Part shown: one piece after another, positions 43,196 through 51,254 of the stretch
How positions within the stretch are numbered: position 1 is the first letter of the stretch
Layout of the letters: each line of letters starts with the position of its first letter
Assembly: GCA_024235855.1 (NCBI GenBank)
Contig: JACKLN010000002.1
Span: 124,001-188,000, forward strand
Source of the DNA: Burkholderiaceae bacterium
Lineage (GTDB): Bacteria > Pseudomonadota > Gammaproteobacteria > Burkholderiales > Burkholderiaceae_C
Direction: 5' to 3'
Length of the DNA stretch: 64,000 nucleotides
The notes under the pieces: generated by a model
Database searches by the model: none
What the model saw: only the letters and a program-made list of their open reading frames with translations
Told to the model about the DNA's origin: nothing
Position numbers and translations under genes: made by a program

Positions 43196-43708
43196 ATGGC
43201 GGAGCCCCGCGTGCGCATCCAGAGCGAAGACTTCGACCTTTCCGCCGAGGTGGCCGCGCTGCGCGCCGAGGATGCCGGCGTCGGCGCCGTGGCCAGCTTC
43301 GTCGGCACCGTGCGGGACCGCAACGGTGGCACGGCCGGCGAGGTCAGCGCGATGGAGCTCGAGCACTACCCCGGCATGACCGAGGCCTCCATCGAGGCCA
43401 TGATCGATGAGGCGCATCGCCGCTTCGACATCCGCGGTGCACGCGTGGTGCACCGCGTGGGCCCGCTGCTGCCGCGCGACCAGATCGTGCTGGTGGTGGT
43501 CACCTCCGCCCACCGCGGCCAGGCCTTCCAGGCCTGCGAGTTCCTGATGGACTACCTGAAGACGCAGGCGCCGTTCTGGAAGAAGGAAACCACGCCCGAG
43601 GGCGCACGCTGGGTCGACGCCCGCGTGGCCGACGACGCGGCACTGGCGCGCTGGGGCATCGCCTCGGGCAACGCCGGGCCGGCCGATCAGGGCGCGGCAT
43701 CGAAGTGA
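43196..43708 (+). CDS. moaE: Molybdopterin synthase catalytic subunit MoaE
   Basis: Catalytic partner of MoaD. Of 170 residues, diagnostic stretches are GAVASFVGTVRDRNGG, LEHYPGMTEASIEAMIDEA, VHRVGPLLPRDQIVLVVVTS, SAHRGQAFQACEFLMDYLK and the active-site lysines in FWKKETTPEGARWVDA. Its last 22 bp overlap the convergent marR-like gene. It ends the alaA-hom-thrC-moeA-moaD-moaE run. Confidence 0.96.
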   Translation: MAEPRVRIQSEDFDLSAEVAALRAEDAGVGAVASFVGTVRDRNGGTAGEVSAMELEHYPGMTEASIEAMIDEAHRRFDIRGARVVHRVGPLLPRDQIVLVVVTSAHRGQAFQACEFLMDYLKTQAPFWKKETTPEGARWVDARVADDAALARWGIASGNAGPADQGAASK

Positions 43709-44124
43709 TGCAGCAGCGACGCCAGGGCGTCGCGCAGGGTCTCCTCGTCGGCCACGCCCAGGGCCTGCAGGCGCGCCCGCTGGTGCGCGTCGGCCGCGGC
43801 GATCAGCGGCGCCACCTTGCGCCGACCCGCTGCCGTCAGCGCAACGCGCGAACGGCGTCCATCGCCGGCGTCGGCGCGCCGTTCCACCCAGCCCTGGGTC
43901 TGCAACCGGTCCAGCGACTTGGTCAACGTGGGCTGCTGAGCCAGCACTTCCAGCGCCAGCTGTCCCACCGGCATCGGCTCCGCGTCGGACAGCGTCGCCA
44001 TCACCCGCCATTCCAGCGAGTTCAGGCCGGCCGCCTTCACCTGCGGCTCGAAGCCACGCCACAGGGCGTGGCTGGCGCGCGCCAGCAGGTAGGGCAGGTG
44101 GCGTTGGACGAAGCGGTGGGTCAT
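43687..44124 (-). CDS. MarR-family transcriptional regulator
   Basis: A 145-residue winged-helix dimer. Core segments: LNSLEWRVMATLSDAEPMPV, the recognition region QPTLTKSLDRLQTQGWVERR and the wing ADAGDGRRSRVALTAAGRRK. It is divergent from the flavin reductase operon with a 98-bp spacer holding a promoter and a palindrome, the usual arrangement for a MarR repressor relieved by an aromatic substrate. NicR and PicR, which control known pyridine-degradation clusters, also belong to this family; the ligand here is unknown. Confidence 0.88.
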   Translation of the reverse strand: MTHRFVQRHLPYLLARASHALWRGFEPQVKAAGLNSLEWRVMATLSDAEPMPVGQLALEVLAQQPTLTKSLDRLQTQGWVERRADAGDGRRSRVALTAAGRRKVAPLIAAADAHQRARLQALGVADEETLRDALASLLHHFDAAP

Positions 44125-44183
44125 CGGTCGGGGTGGGCTCGTGTCCTGTGGTCCGGGGCCACGACTTCGGGTCTGCCCGGGGC

Positions 44184-44213
44184 TTGCGCAAAGTCAATGA
44201 ATTTTCATATATT
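44184..44213 (+). promoter_or_regulatory. Sigma-70 promoter with palindromic operator, flavin reductase operon
   Basis: A -35 TTGCGC (44184-44189) and -10 TATATT (44208-44213) are 18 bp apart. The perfect palindrome ATGAA-TT-TTCAT (44197-44208) fills the spacer and touches the -10, an ideal site for repression by the divergent MarR protein. The region is AT-rich against its surroundings. Confidence 0.65.
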
Positions 44214-44222
44214 GGAGCCGTG

Positions 44223-44726
44223 ATGACCAGTCCTGTCACGCCACCGCCCTTCGATGCCCGCCAGCTGCGCCAGACGCTGGGGCGTTTTGCCACCGGCGTG
44301 ACCATCGTCACCTGTGTGGACGCAGCGGGCCAGCGCATCGGGTTGACCGCCAATTCCTTCAACGCGCTGTCGCTGGATCCGCCGCTGGTGCTGTGGTCGC
44401 TGCGCCAGGCCAGCCCCAGCGTGGCGGCCTTTCGCGCGGCCGGTCATTTCGCGATCAACGTGCTCGCGGAGTCGCAGGTGGAACTCTCGCGCCGCTTCGC
44501 GTCGCCGGTGGCCGACAAGTTCGCCGAAGGCGTCTGGAGTGCAGGGCAGGGCGGTGCGCCGGTGCTCACGGGCGCCGCGGCCGTGTTCGAGTGCGCCTGC
44601 GTGCAGGCGCAGGACGCGGGCGACCACGTGCTCTTCATTGGCCGCGTGGTGGCGCTGGCCGACATCGCCACACCGCCGCTGTTGTTCCACGGTGGGCACT
44701 ACCACCTGCTCGGCGAGATCCTGTGA
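44223..44726 (+). CDS. Flavin reductase (HpaC/RutF-like)
   Basis: A 167-residue split-barrel flavin reductase supplying reduced FMN or FAD to a partner monooxygenase. Family motifs: LRQTLGRFATGVTIVT, GLTANSFNALSLDPPLVLW, FAINVLAESQVELSRRFAS and a C-terminal HYHLLGEIL. GGAG lies 5 nt before the ATG. First gene of the MarR-controlled operon; the likely acceptor of its reduced flavin is the ACAD-fold protein at 46529-47776, which is an inference from proximity. Confidence 0.88.
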   Translation: MTSPVTPPPFDARQLRQTLGRFATGVTIVTCVDAAGQRIGLTANSFNALSLDPPLVLWSLRQASPSVAAFRAAGHFAINVLAESQVELSRRFASPVADKFAEGVWSAGQGGAPVLTGAAAVFECACVQAQDAGDHVLFIGRVVALADIATPPLLFHGGHYHLLGEIL

Positions 44727-44733
44727 GGACCAG

Positions 44734-45759
44734 ATGAGACTCGACCCGAAGTGGATCGACACCTTTGCCGAGGTGTTCACCCTGTGCGGCGTGCAGGCCG
44801 GGGATGCGTGCGCCATCCTGTCGGAGACGCAGTCGCGCCCGGCCATCGTGCAACTCAGCGAACTGGCGTTGGCTCGGCTGGGCGCACGCTGGTTCCACCT
44901 CACCCTGCCCACGCCACGCCAGACGGCGCCGGTGCCGGTGCGCAGCACGGGTGCGTCGGACGCCATCGGCGGCCTCGGCCCGGTGGTGCAGGCACTGGCC
45001 GGCAGCGTGTTCATCGCCGACTGCACGGTGGAGGGCCTGCAGCACGCGCCGGAACTGCCGGCCATCCTGAAGGGCGGTGCCCGCGTGCTGGCCATCAGCA
45101 ACGAGCACCCGGAGATCCTGGAGCGCACCGCACCGCGCGCCGAAGACGAGGCCCCGGTGCGCGACGCGATGCGGCGCCTGAAGGCCGCGAAGCAGATGCG
45201 CGTGACCTCGGCCGCCGGCACCGACCTGACGGTGTCGCTGGCCGATGCGCGCGTGGGCGGCGTCTGGGGCTTCAGCGCCCGGCCGGGCAGCCTGTCCCAC
45301 TGGCCCGGCGGCCTGGTGCTGGCCTTTCCCGCCGCCGGCACGGTGCACGGCACGCTGGTGATGGACCGTGGCGACGTCAACCTGACCTTCAAGCGCTACC
45401 TGCAGGACGCGGTGACGCTGCGCATCGAGCACGACCACGTGGTGGCCATCGACGGAACCAGCGTCGACGCCGACCTGATGCGCGGCTACTTCGAAGCCTG
45501 GGGGGACCGCAGCGCCTACGCCGTCTCGCACGTGGGCTGGGGCCTGAACCGCCGCGCGCGCTGGGATGCGATGACCTTCTACGACAAGGCCGACTTCAAC
45601 GGCACCGAACTGCGTGCCTTCGGCGGCAACTTCCTCTACAGCACCGGCGCCAACGAGGTGGCCGGGCGCCACACGCTGGGCCACTTTGACCTGCCGCTGC
45701 GCGGCTGCACGGTGACGCTGGACGAGCGGGTGGAAGTCGATTCGGGGCGGCTACCGTGA
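44734..45759 (+). CDS. NicX-like 2,5-dihydroxypyridine 5,6-dioxygenase
   Basis: A 341-residue protein of the NicX family, whose founding member opens the ring of 2,5-dihydroxypyridine to N-formylmaleamate with Fe(II). The family's metal residues (His265, His318, Asp320 in Pseudomonas putida NicX, from memory) appear here as His266 in VSHVGWGLN and His317/Asp319 in GRHTLGHFDLPLRG, at nearly the same numbers. The fold is shared with M29 aminopeptidases, the main alternative. GAGG precedes the ATG, 7 bp after the flavin reductase; the stop overlaps the next GTG. Confidence 0.78.
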   Translation: MRLDPKWIDTFAEVFTLCGVQAGDACAILSETQSRPAIVQLSELALARLGARWFHLTLPTPRQTAPVPVRSTGASDAIGGLGPVVQALAGSVFIADCTVEGLQHAPELPAILKGGARVLAISNEHPEILERTAPRAEDEAPVRDAMRRLKAAKQMRVTSAAGTDLTVSLADARVGGVWGFSARPGSLSHWPGGLVLAFPAAGTVHGTLVMDRGDVNLTFKRYLQDAVTLRIEHDHVVAIDGTSVDADLMRGYFEAWGDRSAYAVSHVGWGLNRRARWDAMTFYDKADFNGTELRAFGGNFLYSTGANEVAGRHTLGHFDLPLRGCTVTLDERVEVDSGRLP

Positions 45760-46532
45760 GCTTGGCGTTTGCCCGTTCAGGCCCGCCGGGCCGCCCAGTG
45801 ATCCTGCTGCACGGCATCGGCGGCGGCAAGGCCATCTGGGCCGGCAGCGTGGCCGCGCTGGCCGCGGGCGGGTTCGACGCCATCGCCGTCGACCTGCCCG
45901 GCTACGGTGAGTCGCAGGCCGTGGCGCCGGGCGGCATGCCGGTGATGGCGCTGGCCGTGCTGGCCACGATGGACGCGCTGGGCCTGGACCGCGCCGCGCT
46001 GGTCGGCCACAGCATGGGCGGCATGGTCGCGCAGGAAGTGGCCGCCATGGCGCCGCAGCGTGTGAGCGCCCTGGTGCTGGCCTGCACGTCGCCAGCCTTT
46101 GGCAAGGCCGACGGTGACTGGCAGGCCCAGTTCGTCGCCAGCCGGCTGCAGCCGCTGGACGCCGGCCAGGGCATGCCTGGCCTGGCCGCGGCCCTGGTGC
46201 CGCCCATGCTGGGTCCGGCAGCAGACCCGGCCGGCGCCGCGCTGGCCACGCGCGTGATGACCGCCGTACCGGAAACCACCTACCGCGCCGTGCTGGCCGC
46301 CATCGTCGCCTTCGACCGCCGCGCGGCATTGCCCGCCATCACCGTGCCCACGCTGTGCCTGGCCGGCGAACACGACCGCACGGCGCCGCCCAAGGTGTTG
46401 CGCGGCATGGCCGACCGCATCCCCGGCGCCCGCTACGCCGAACTGGCCGGTGCCGGCCACATTGCCAACGTCGAGACGCCGGCCGCCTTCGATGCCGCCG
46501 TCACTGCCTTCCTGAACCAGGTGCTGCCATGA
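45756..46532 (+). CDS. Alpha/beta hydrolase (NicD-like position)
   Basis: A 258-residue alpha/beta hydrolase. Nucleophile Ser86 is in GHSMGG, with Asp207 (GEHDRTAPP) and His235 (GAGHIANVE) completing the triad; the oxyanion loop is LLHGIGGG. The GTG start overlaps the NicX-like stop (GTGA). In nicotinate and picolinate clusters a hydrolase of this fold (NicD, PicE) deformylates the N-formylmaleamate made by the dioxygenase, so that reaction is a reasonable guess; enol-lactonase or C-C bond hydrolase are alternatives. Confidence 0.8.
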   Translation: MSLAFARSGPPGRPVILLHGIGGGKAIWAGSVAALAAGGFDAIAVDLPGYGESQAVAPGGMPVMALAVLATMDALGLDRAALVGHSMGGMVAQEVAAMAPQRVSALVLACTSPAFGKADGDWQAQFVASRLQPLDAGQGMPGLAAALVPPMLGPAADPAGAALATRVMTAVPETTYRAVLAAIVAFDRRAALPAITVPTLCLAGEHDRTAPPKVLRGMADRIPGARYAELAGAGHIANVETPAAFDAAVTAFLNQVLP

Positions 46533-47776
46533 CCCCCAGCCACATCGCCGGCAACCCCGCCAAGCTCACCGCGCAGCAGCGCGAACTGATCGAGATCGCC
46601 GCCACCCTGGGCCGCGAGAAGTTCGCCCCGCGCGCCGCGCAGATCGACCGCGACGCCGTGTTCCCGTTCGAGAACTACGCCGACATGCGCGACGCCGGCC
46701 TGCTGAAGATCTGCGTGCCGCAGGCCTACGGCGGCCTGGGCGCCGACTTCCCCACCTACGTGATGGTGGCCGCCGAGATCGGCCGCCACTGCGGCGCCAC
46801 CGCGCTGACCTGGAACATGCACGTCTGCAGCGCCATGTGGGCCGGTTTCATCGCCGACGCGCTGGACATGACACCGGAGCAGCGCGCCGATCACGAGCGC
46901 TGCCGCGCCGTGCACTTCAAGCGCGTGGTGGAGGAGGGCAAGGTCTACGCCCAGCCCTTCAGCGAAGGCGGCAGCGCCGCCGCCGGCAAGGCGCCCTGGG
47001 GCACGCTGGCGAAGAAGGTCGACGGCGGCTACCTCGTCACCGGCCGCAAGATCTTCGCGTCGCTGTCGGGTGCCGCCGACTACTACGGCGTGCTGTGCAC
47101 GCTGGACAAGCCGGGTGCCGGCATGCGCGACTCGATGTACCTCGCGGTGCCGGCCGATGCCGAAGGTGTCAGCGTCAGCGGCCCCTGGGACCCGCTGGGC
47201 ATGCGCGGCACCGTCTCGCGCAACCTCGAGTTCAAGGACGTCTTCGTGCCCGACGACGCGCGCATGATGCCCGAGGGCCTGTATTTCCAGGCCGCCAGCC
47301 GCTTCCCGCACATGTTCGCCACGCTGTCGCCCACCTACATGGGCCTGGCGCAGGCGGCCTACGACTTCACGGTGCAGTACCTGCGCGGCGAGATGCCGGG
47401 CACGCCGCCGGTCAAGCGCCGCATGTACCCCACCAAGCAGGTGGCCACGGCCGAGATGCGCATCAAGCTGGAGCAGACGCGCGCGCTGTTCCTGCAGAAC
47501 GCGCGCGACGCGCAGGTGGACCCGGACCGCGACACGCGCATGCGGCTGTACGCGGCGCACTACACCATCATGGAGAACGCCAACGACATCGCGCGGCTGG
47601 CGATCCGCACCTGTGGCGGCCAGAGCATGCTCAAGAGCCTGCACCTGGAGCGCATCTACCGCGACAGCCGCTGCGGCAGCCTGATGCTGCCGTGGACGGC
47701 CGAGCTCTGTGTGGACCGCCTGGGCCGCGAGTGCCTGTACGAGCCGGGCGAACGCGACGAAGCGATCGAGGCGTGA
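46529..47776 (+). CDS. Acyl-CoA dehydrogenase-fold flavoprotein, catalytic Glu not found
   Basis: A 415-residue ACAD-fold protein. Domain landmarks are present: GLLKICVPQAYGGLGADFPT, FSEGGSAAAGKAPWGTLAKK, GYLVTGRKIFASLSGAADYY and CGGQSMLKSLHLERIYRDSR. The two usual positions for the catalytic base are changed: the IYEGT-type motif is LMLPW, and the helix-G glutamate of isovaleryl-CoA dehydrogenase aligns with Met (alignments by eye). Loss of the base is typical of ACAD-fold oxygenases that use reduced flavin from a separate reductase, and one is encoded in this operon. It overlaps both neighbours by 4 bp. An unusual dehydrogenase cannot be excluded. Confidence 0.75.
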   Translation: MTPSHIAGNPAKLTAQQRELIEIAATLGREKFAPRAAQIDRDAVFPFENYADMRDAGLLKICVPQAYGGLGADFPTYVMVAAEIGRHCGATALTWNMHVCSAMWAGFIADALDMTPEQRADHERCRAVHFKRVVEEGKVYAQPFSEGGSAAAGKAPWGTLAKKVDGGYLVTGRKIFASLSGAADYYGVLCTLDKPGAGMRDSMYLAVPADAEGVSVSGPWDPLGMRGTVSRNLEFKDVFVPDDARMMPEGLYFQAASRFPHMFATLSPTYMGLAQAAYDFTVQYLRGEMPGTPPVKRRMYPTKQVATAEMRIKLEQTRALFLQNARDAQVDPDRDTRMRLYAAHYTIMENANDIARLAIRTCGGQSMLKSLHLERIYRDSRCGSLMLPWTAELCVDRLGRECLYEPGERDEAIEA

Positions 47777-49137
47777 ACACGGCCGCCGCCCCGGCCGGGG
47801 CCGTGGATCTGCGTGCCGCCGACGTCGCGCGGGCGGCGGATGCCGAAGCAGCGGCCCTGCGCGCCAGCGGCATCGGCGCCGGCGACACCGTCGCCTGGCT
47901 GGGCCTCAACGGCCTGCGGCCGCTGGCGCTGCTGGAGGCCTGCGGCCGCCTCGGCGCGCGCTACCTGCCGCTGAACTGGCGCCTGGCGGGCATGGAACTT
48001 GGGCTGATCGCGCAGCATGCCGACGTGCAGCGGCTGCTGCACGACGAGGCCCATGCCGACCTGGCCGCCGCCGTGGCCGCCATCGCGGCGCTGCCGCGAG
48101 ACCGTGCGCCGGGCCACCAGCCCGGTGACCGCCTGCTCGTCTACACCTCCGGCACCACCGGCACGCCCAAGGGCGCGGTGCACACCGCAACCGGCATGGC
48201 GGCGAACATCGCGGCCGCCATCGACGCCCAAGGCCTCGATGCATACACGCGCACGCTGGCCGTGCTGCCGCTGTTCCACGTCGGCGGCCTGTGCATCCAG
48301 GTGCTGCCCACGCTGGCCGCCGGCGGTGTGGTGCGCCTGCATGCACGTTTCGACCCCGGTGCCTGGCTGCACGACGTGGCCACCTGGCGGCCCACCACCA
48401 GCCTGCTGGTGCCGGCGGTGATGAAGGCCATCGTCGAGCATCCGGATTGGCCATCTGCGGACCTCTCGTCGTTGCAGTTCGTCAACAGCGGCTCGCAGGT
48501 GGTGCCGCCGTCGTTGATCGAGGCCTTCCACGCGCGCGGCGTGCCGGTGGCCCAGGTCTACGGCAGCACCGAGACCGGGCCGGTGTCCATCGTGCTGCGG
48601 TCGGAGGAGGCCATGGCCGCCGTCGGCGCCTGCGGCCGCCCGGCACTGGGCGTGCACGTGAAGTTGGGCCCCGACGGCGAGGTGCTGCTGAAAGCGCCGA
48701 ACCTGCTCCGCGGCTACCACCGCAGCGACACGCCGGCTTTCGATGCCGACGGCTGGTTCCACACCGGCGACCTGGCGGAGGTGGATGCCGAGGGCCGCTA
48801 CCGCATCGTCGGCCGCAGCAAGGAACTCATCATTTCGGGGGGCGAGAACATCCACCCGGCGGAGATCGAGAACCTGCTCGCCCAGCATCCCGACGTGGCC
48901 GAGTGCTGCGTGATCGGTCTGCCGGATGCCCGCTGGGGCGAGGTGCCGGTGCTGGTGGTGGTGCCACATGCCGGCCGCGCGGTGGACGAGGCGGCACTGC
49001 GCGCGCTGTTCGACGCGCGCCTGGCGCGTTTCAAGCACCCGCGGCGCATCGTCGTGGCGGCGTCGCTGCCGAAGACGGCCTTGGGGAAGGTGCAGCGGCC
49101 GGTGCTGGCCGAAGGGCTGCTGCGGCAGATGGGCTGA
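47773..49137 (+). CDS. AMP-dependent acyl/aryl-CoA ligase
   Basis: A ligase of 454 residues, at the short end because the N-terminus is trimmed. Motifs: LLVYTSGTTGTPKGAVHT (ATP loop), VYGSTETGPVS, GWFHTGDLAEVDAEGRY, GRSKELIISGGENIHPAEIE and the C-terminal lysine in KTALGKVQRP. It activates a carboxylic acid to its CoA thioester; the substrate is unknown but should belong to the pathway of the NicX-like and ACAD-fold genes. The GTG start overlaps the upstream stop (GTGA). Last gene of the operon, converging on the amidase gene. Confidence 0.87.
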   Translation: MNTAAAPAGAVDLRAADVARAADAEAAALRASGIGAGDTVAWLGLNGLRPLALLEACGRLGARYLPLNWRLAGMELGLIAQHADVQRLLHDEAHADLAAAVAAIAALPRDRAPGHQPGDRLLVYTSGTTGTPKGAVHTATGMAANIAAAIDAQGLDAYTRTLAVLPLFHVGGLCIQVLPTLAAGGVVRLHARFDPGAWLHDVATWRPTTSLLVPAVMKAIVEHPDWPSADLSSLQFVNSGSQVVPPSLIEAFHARGVPVAQVYGSTETGPVSIVLRSEEAMAAVGACGRPALGVHVKLGPDGEVLLKAPNLLRGYHRSDTPAFDADGWFHTGDLAEVDAEGRYRIVGRSKELIISGGENIHPAEIENLLAQHPDVAECCVIGLPDARWGEVPVLVVVPHAGRAVDEAALRALFDARLARFKHPRRIVVAASLPKTALGKVQRPVLAEGLLRQMG

Positions 49138-49150
49138 TCGTGCTGTGCGT

Positions 49151-50707
49151 TCAGCGCGGCAGCGTCACCGTCGGCCGGAATGCCGGTTCGGCGTGCGCCG
49201 GCGCCCGCCGTTCGTAGGCCCAGGCCAGTTGCAGCAGCCGCGCGTCGTGCCCCGGCGCCCCATAGAACGACAGCCCCACGGGCAAGGCGAAGGCCGTGCC
49301 CATCGGCACCGTCACGTGTGGCGCGCCGGCCACCGCCGCGGGCTGAGAGCAGCCGCCGGCCCAGTGGTCGCCGCCGACCGGGTCGATCGGGTAGGCCGGG
49401 CCGGTGGTCGGCGCGACGATGGCGTCCAGCCGGTGGCGGCGCAGCGCGGCGCCCAGGCCCTGCGTCCAACCCAGCCGGTGGCAGGTGGCCTGCGCCTGGC
49501 GGTAGGTCGGGCTGTCCAGGCCGCCGCGCGACTGTGCCGCCTCGAAGGTTTCCTGGCCGAACCACGGCATCTCGCGCTCGGCGTTCGCGTGGTTGAAGCG
49601 GATCAGCGCCGCCAGGTCGCGCACCCGGCTCGTGGGCCCGCGGCGGGCCAGGTAGGCGTTCAGGTCGGCCTTGAACTCGTGCAGCAGGCGCTCGAATTCC
49701 GCGGCACCCAGGGCGGCCGGGTCGGCGATCACGCGCACCGGATCCAACAGCACCGCGCCGGCATCGCGCAGCGTGCGCAGTGCATCTTCGGCCAGCGCAT
49801 CGGCGGCCGGGTGCACGCCGAAGTGCTCGCGCGCCACGCCCAGGCGCACACCAGCCAGCGCGCCAGGGTGCCACTGCAGGTCTGCCAGGCCCCGGCGTGC
49901 GAGCACCGCTGCTGGTGACGCCGTCGCCGGGTCGGCCGCATCGGCCCCGGCCATCACCTGCAGCAGCAGCGCAGCGTCGGCCACGTTGCCGGCCATCGGC
50001 CCGGCCGTGTCCTGGCTGTGGGCGATGGGCACCAGACCACGCCGGCTGACCGTGCCCAGCGTCGGCTTGATGGCGACGATGCCGCACATCGACGCCGGCG
50101 TGACCAGCGAGCCGTCGGTCTCGGTGCCCACGGCCAGCGGCGCCAGGCCGGCGGCCACGGCGGCGGCCGAGCCGGAGCTCGACCCGCTGGGGCTGCGGTC
50201 GAGCACGTGCGGGTTGCGCGTCTGACCGCCGCGCGCGCTCCAGCCGCTGACCGAGCGCGCACCGCGGAAGTTGGCCCACTCGGAGAGGTTGGTCTTGCCC
50301 AGGATCACGGCGCCGGCGGCGCGCAGGCGTTCGACCAGCGCCGCATCCGCCGCCGCCGGGCGCTCGGCCAGGGCCAGCGAACCGGCCGTGGTGAGCATGT
50401 CGTCGCCGGTGTCGATGTTGTCCTTCAGCAGCACCGGCACGCCCTGCAGCGGGCCGCGCAGGCGGCCCTGGCCGCGCTCGTGATCCATCGCGCGGGCGAT
50501 GGCGAGCGCCAGCGGATTGCGCTCGACGATGGCGTTGAGCGTGGGGCCTGCATGGTCGATGGCGTCGGCGCGGGCGAACAGGGCCTCGACCTGCGCCACG
50601 GCAGACCCCGCTGGTGCAGCCCGGACCAGGACCGGCCAGCCGGTGGACGCGGCCAGCGCCGCCGACCGGCCGAGGACGTGGACGAAGAAACGGCGGCGGC
50701 TGGGCAT
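49151..50707 (-). CDS. Tat-exported amidase (amidase signature family)
   Basis: About 518 residues. The ATG at 50707 gives a Tat signal, SRRRFFVHVLGRSAALAA, so the enzyme is probably periplasmic. The Ser-cisSer-Lys triad is visible: Lys95 in PVLLKDNIDT, cis-Ser in PSGSSSGSAAAVAAG and nucleophile Ser200 in GTETDGSLVTPAS. It hydrolyses an unidentified amide. It converges on the CoA-ligase operon with a 13-bp gap; it might release the substrate of that pathway outside the cytoplasm, but being on the opposite strand its link to the MarR operon is only suggested by position. Confidence 0.86.
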   Translation of the reverse strand: MPSRRRFFVHVLGRSAALAASTGWPVLVRAAPAGSAVAQVEALFARADAIDHAGPTLNAIVERNPLALAIARAMDHERGQGRLRGPLQGVPVLLKDNIDTGDDMLTTAGSLALAERPAAADAALVERLRAAGAVILGKTNLSEWANFRGARSVSGWSARGGQTRNPHVLDRSPSGSSSGSAAAVAAGLAPLAVGTETDGSLVTPASMCGIVAIKPTLGTVSRRGLVPIAHSQDTAGPMAGNVADAALLLQVMAGADAADPATASPAAVLARRGLADLQWHPGALAGVRLGVAREHFGVHPAADALAEDALRTLRDAGAVLLDPVRVIADPAALGAAEFERLLHEFKADLNAYLARRGPTSRVRDLAALIRFNHANAEREMPWFGQETFEAAQSRGGLDSPTYRQAQATCHRLGWTQGLGAALRRHRLDAIVAPTTGPAYPIDPVGGDHWAGGCSQPAAVAGAPHVTVPMGTAFALPVGLSFYGAPGHDARLLQLAWAYERRAPAHAEPAFRPTVTLPR

Positions 50708-50720
50708 GGCGATCACCGGA

Positions 50721-51245
50721 TCAGCTGTACACCGGCGGTTCGCCGGGGCCGGGCGCGGCAGCGGGCTGTGGCAGGGCCCACTCGGCCTGCGCCAGGGTCT
50801 GGTCCAGCAGCCGGGTCAGGCCGGTGGCCAGATCGTCGCCCAGTGCCAGTTCCAAGCGTCGGCCGCGCGCTTCGCGCAGCGCGATGTGCAGGCCGCCCGT
50901 CGGCGGTGTGCGCACGTCGATCTCCGCCGGCAGCAGCGGCTCGGTGCCCAGCGGGTGGCTGTCCTGGTCGCCAGCGGCAAAGGGCTGCCCGAAGACCGCG
51001 TCCTTCAGCGGCCGTTCGCGGGCCACCTGCTCGAGCAGCGGCTGGGCTTCGGGCACCGGCATCGGCGCGTCGGGCCGGCGTGGCAGGGCCAGCCGCGCGA
51101 CGGCCTGGCGCAGCGGCGCGACCAGCCGCGCCACCATGCGCCGCGTGAGCCAGACGCGGTACAGCTCGGCCTGGTGCGTGCGCACCGACAGCAGCAGGCG
51201 GTCGGCCACCGGGTCGTAGCGCAGCTGGAGCTGGTGGATGCCCAT
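50721..51245 (-). CDS. Conserved hypothetical protein, 174 residues
   Basis: I do not recognise a named family. The sequence begins MGIHQLQLRYDPVADRLLLS, has a basic helix (VWLTRRMVARLVAPLRQAVA) in the first third, a beta-rich centre (GGLHIALREARGRRLELALG) and a proline-rich tail. No signal peptide or membrane segment. It lies 9 bp after the sulfotransferase stop and 13 bp before the amidase start on the same strand, so it may be co-transcribed with either. The ATG is at the expected place. Confidence 0.7.
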   Translation of the reverse strand: MGIHQLQLRYDPVADRLLLSVRTHQAELYRVWLTRRMVARLVAPLRQAVARLALPRRPDAPMPVPEAQPLLEQVARERPLKDAVFGQPFAAGDQDSHPLGTEPLLPAEIDVRTPPTGGLHIALREARGRRLELALGDDLATGLTRLLDQTLAQAEWALPQPAAAPGPGEPPVYS

Positions 51246-51254
51246 GGCGGCGGC

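Noticed and set aside
46837..47772. Upstream extension of the CoA-ligase frame to 46837
   Set aside because: That part is a shadow of the ACAD-fold gene; ligase similarity begins after the GTG at 47773.
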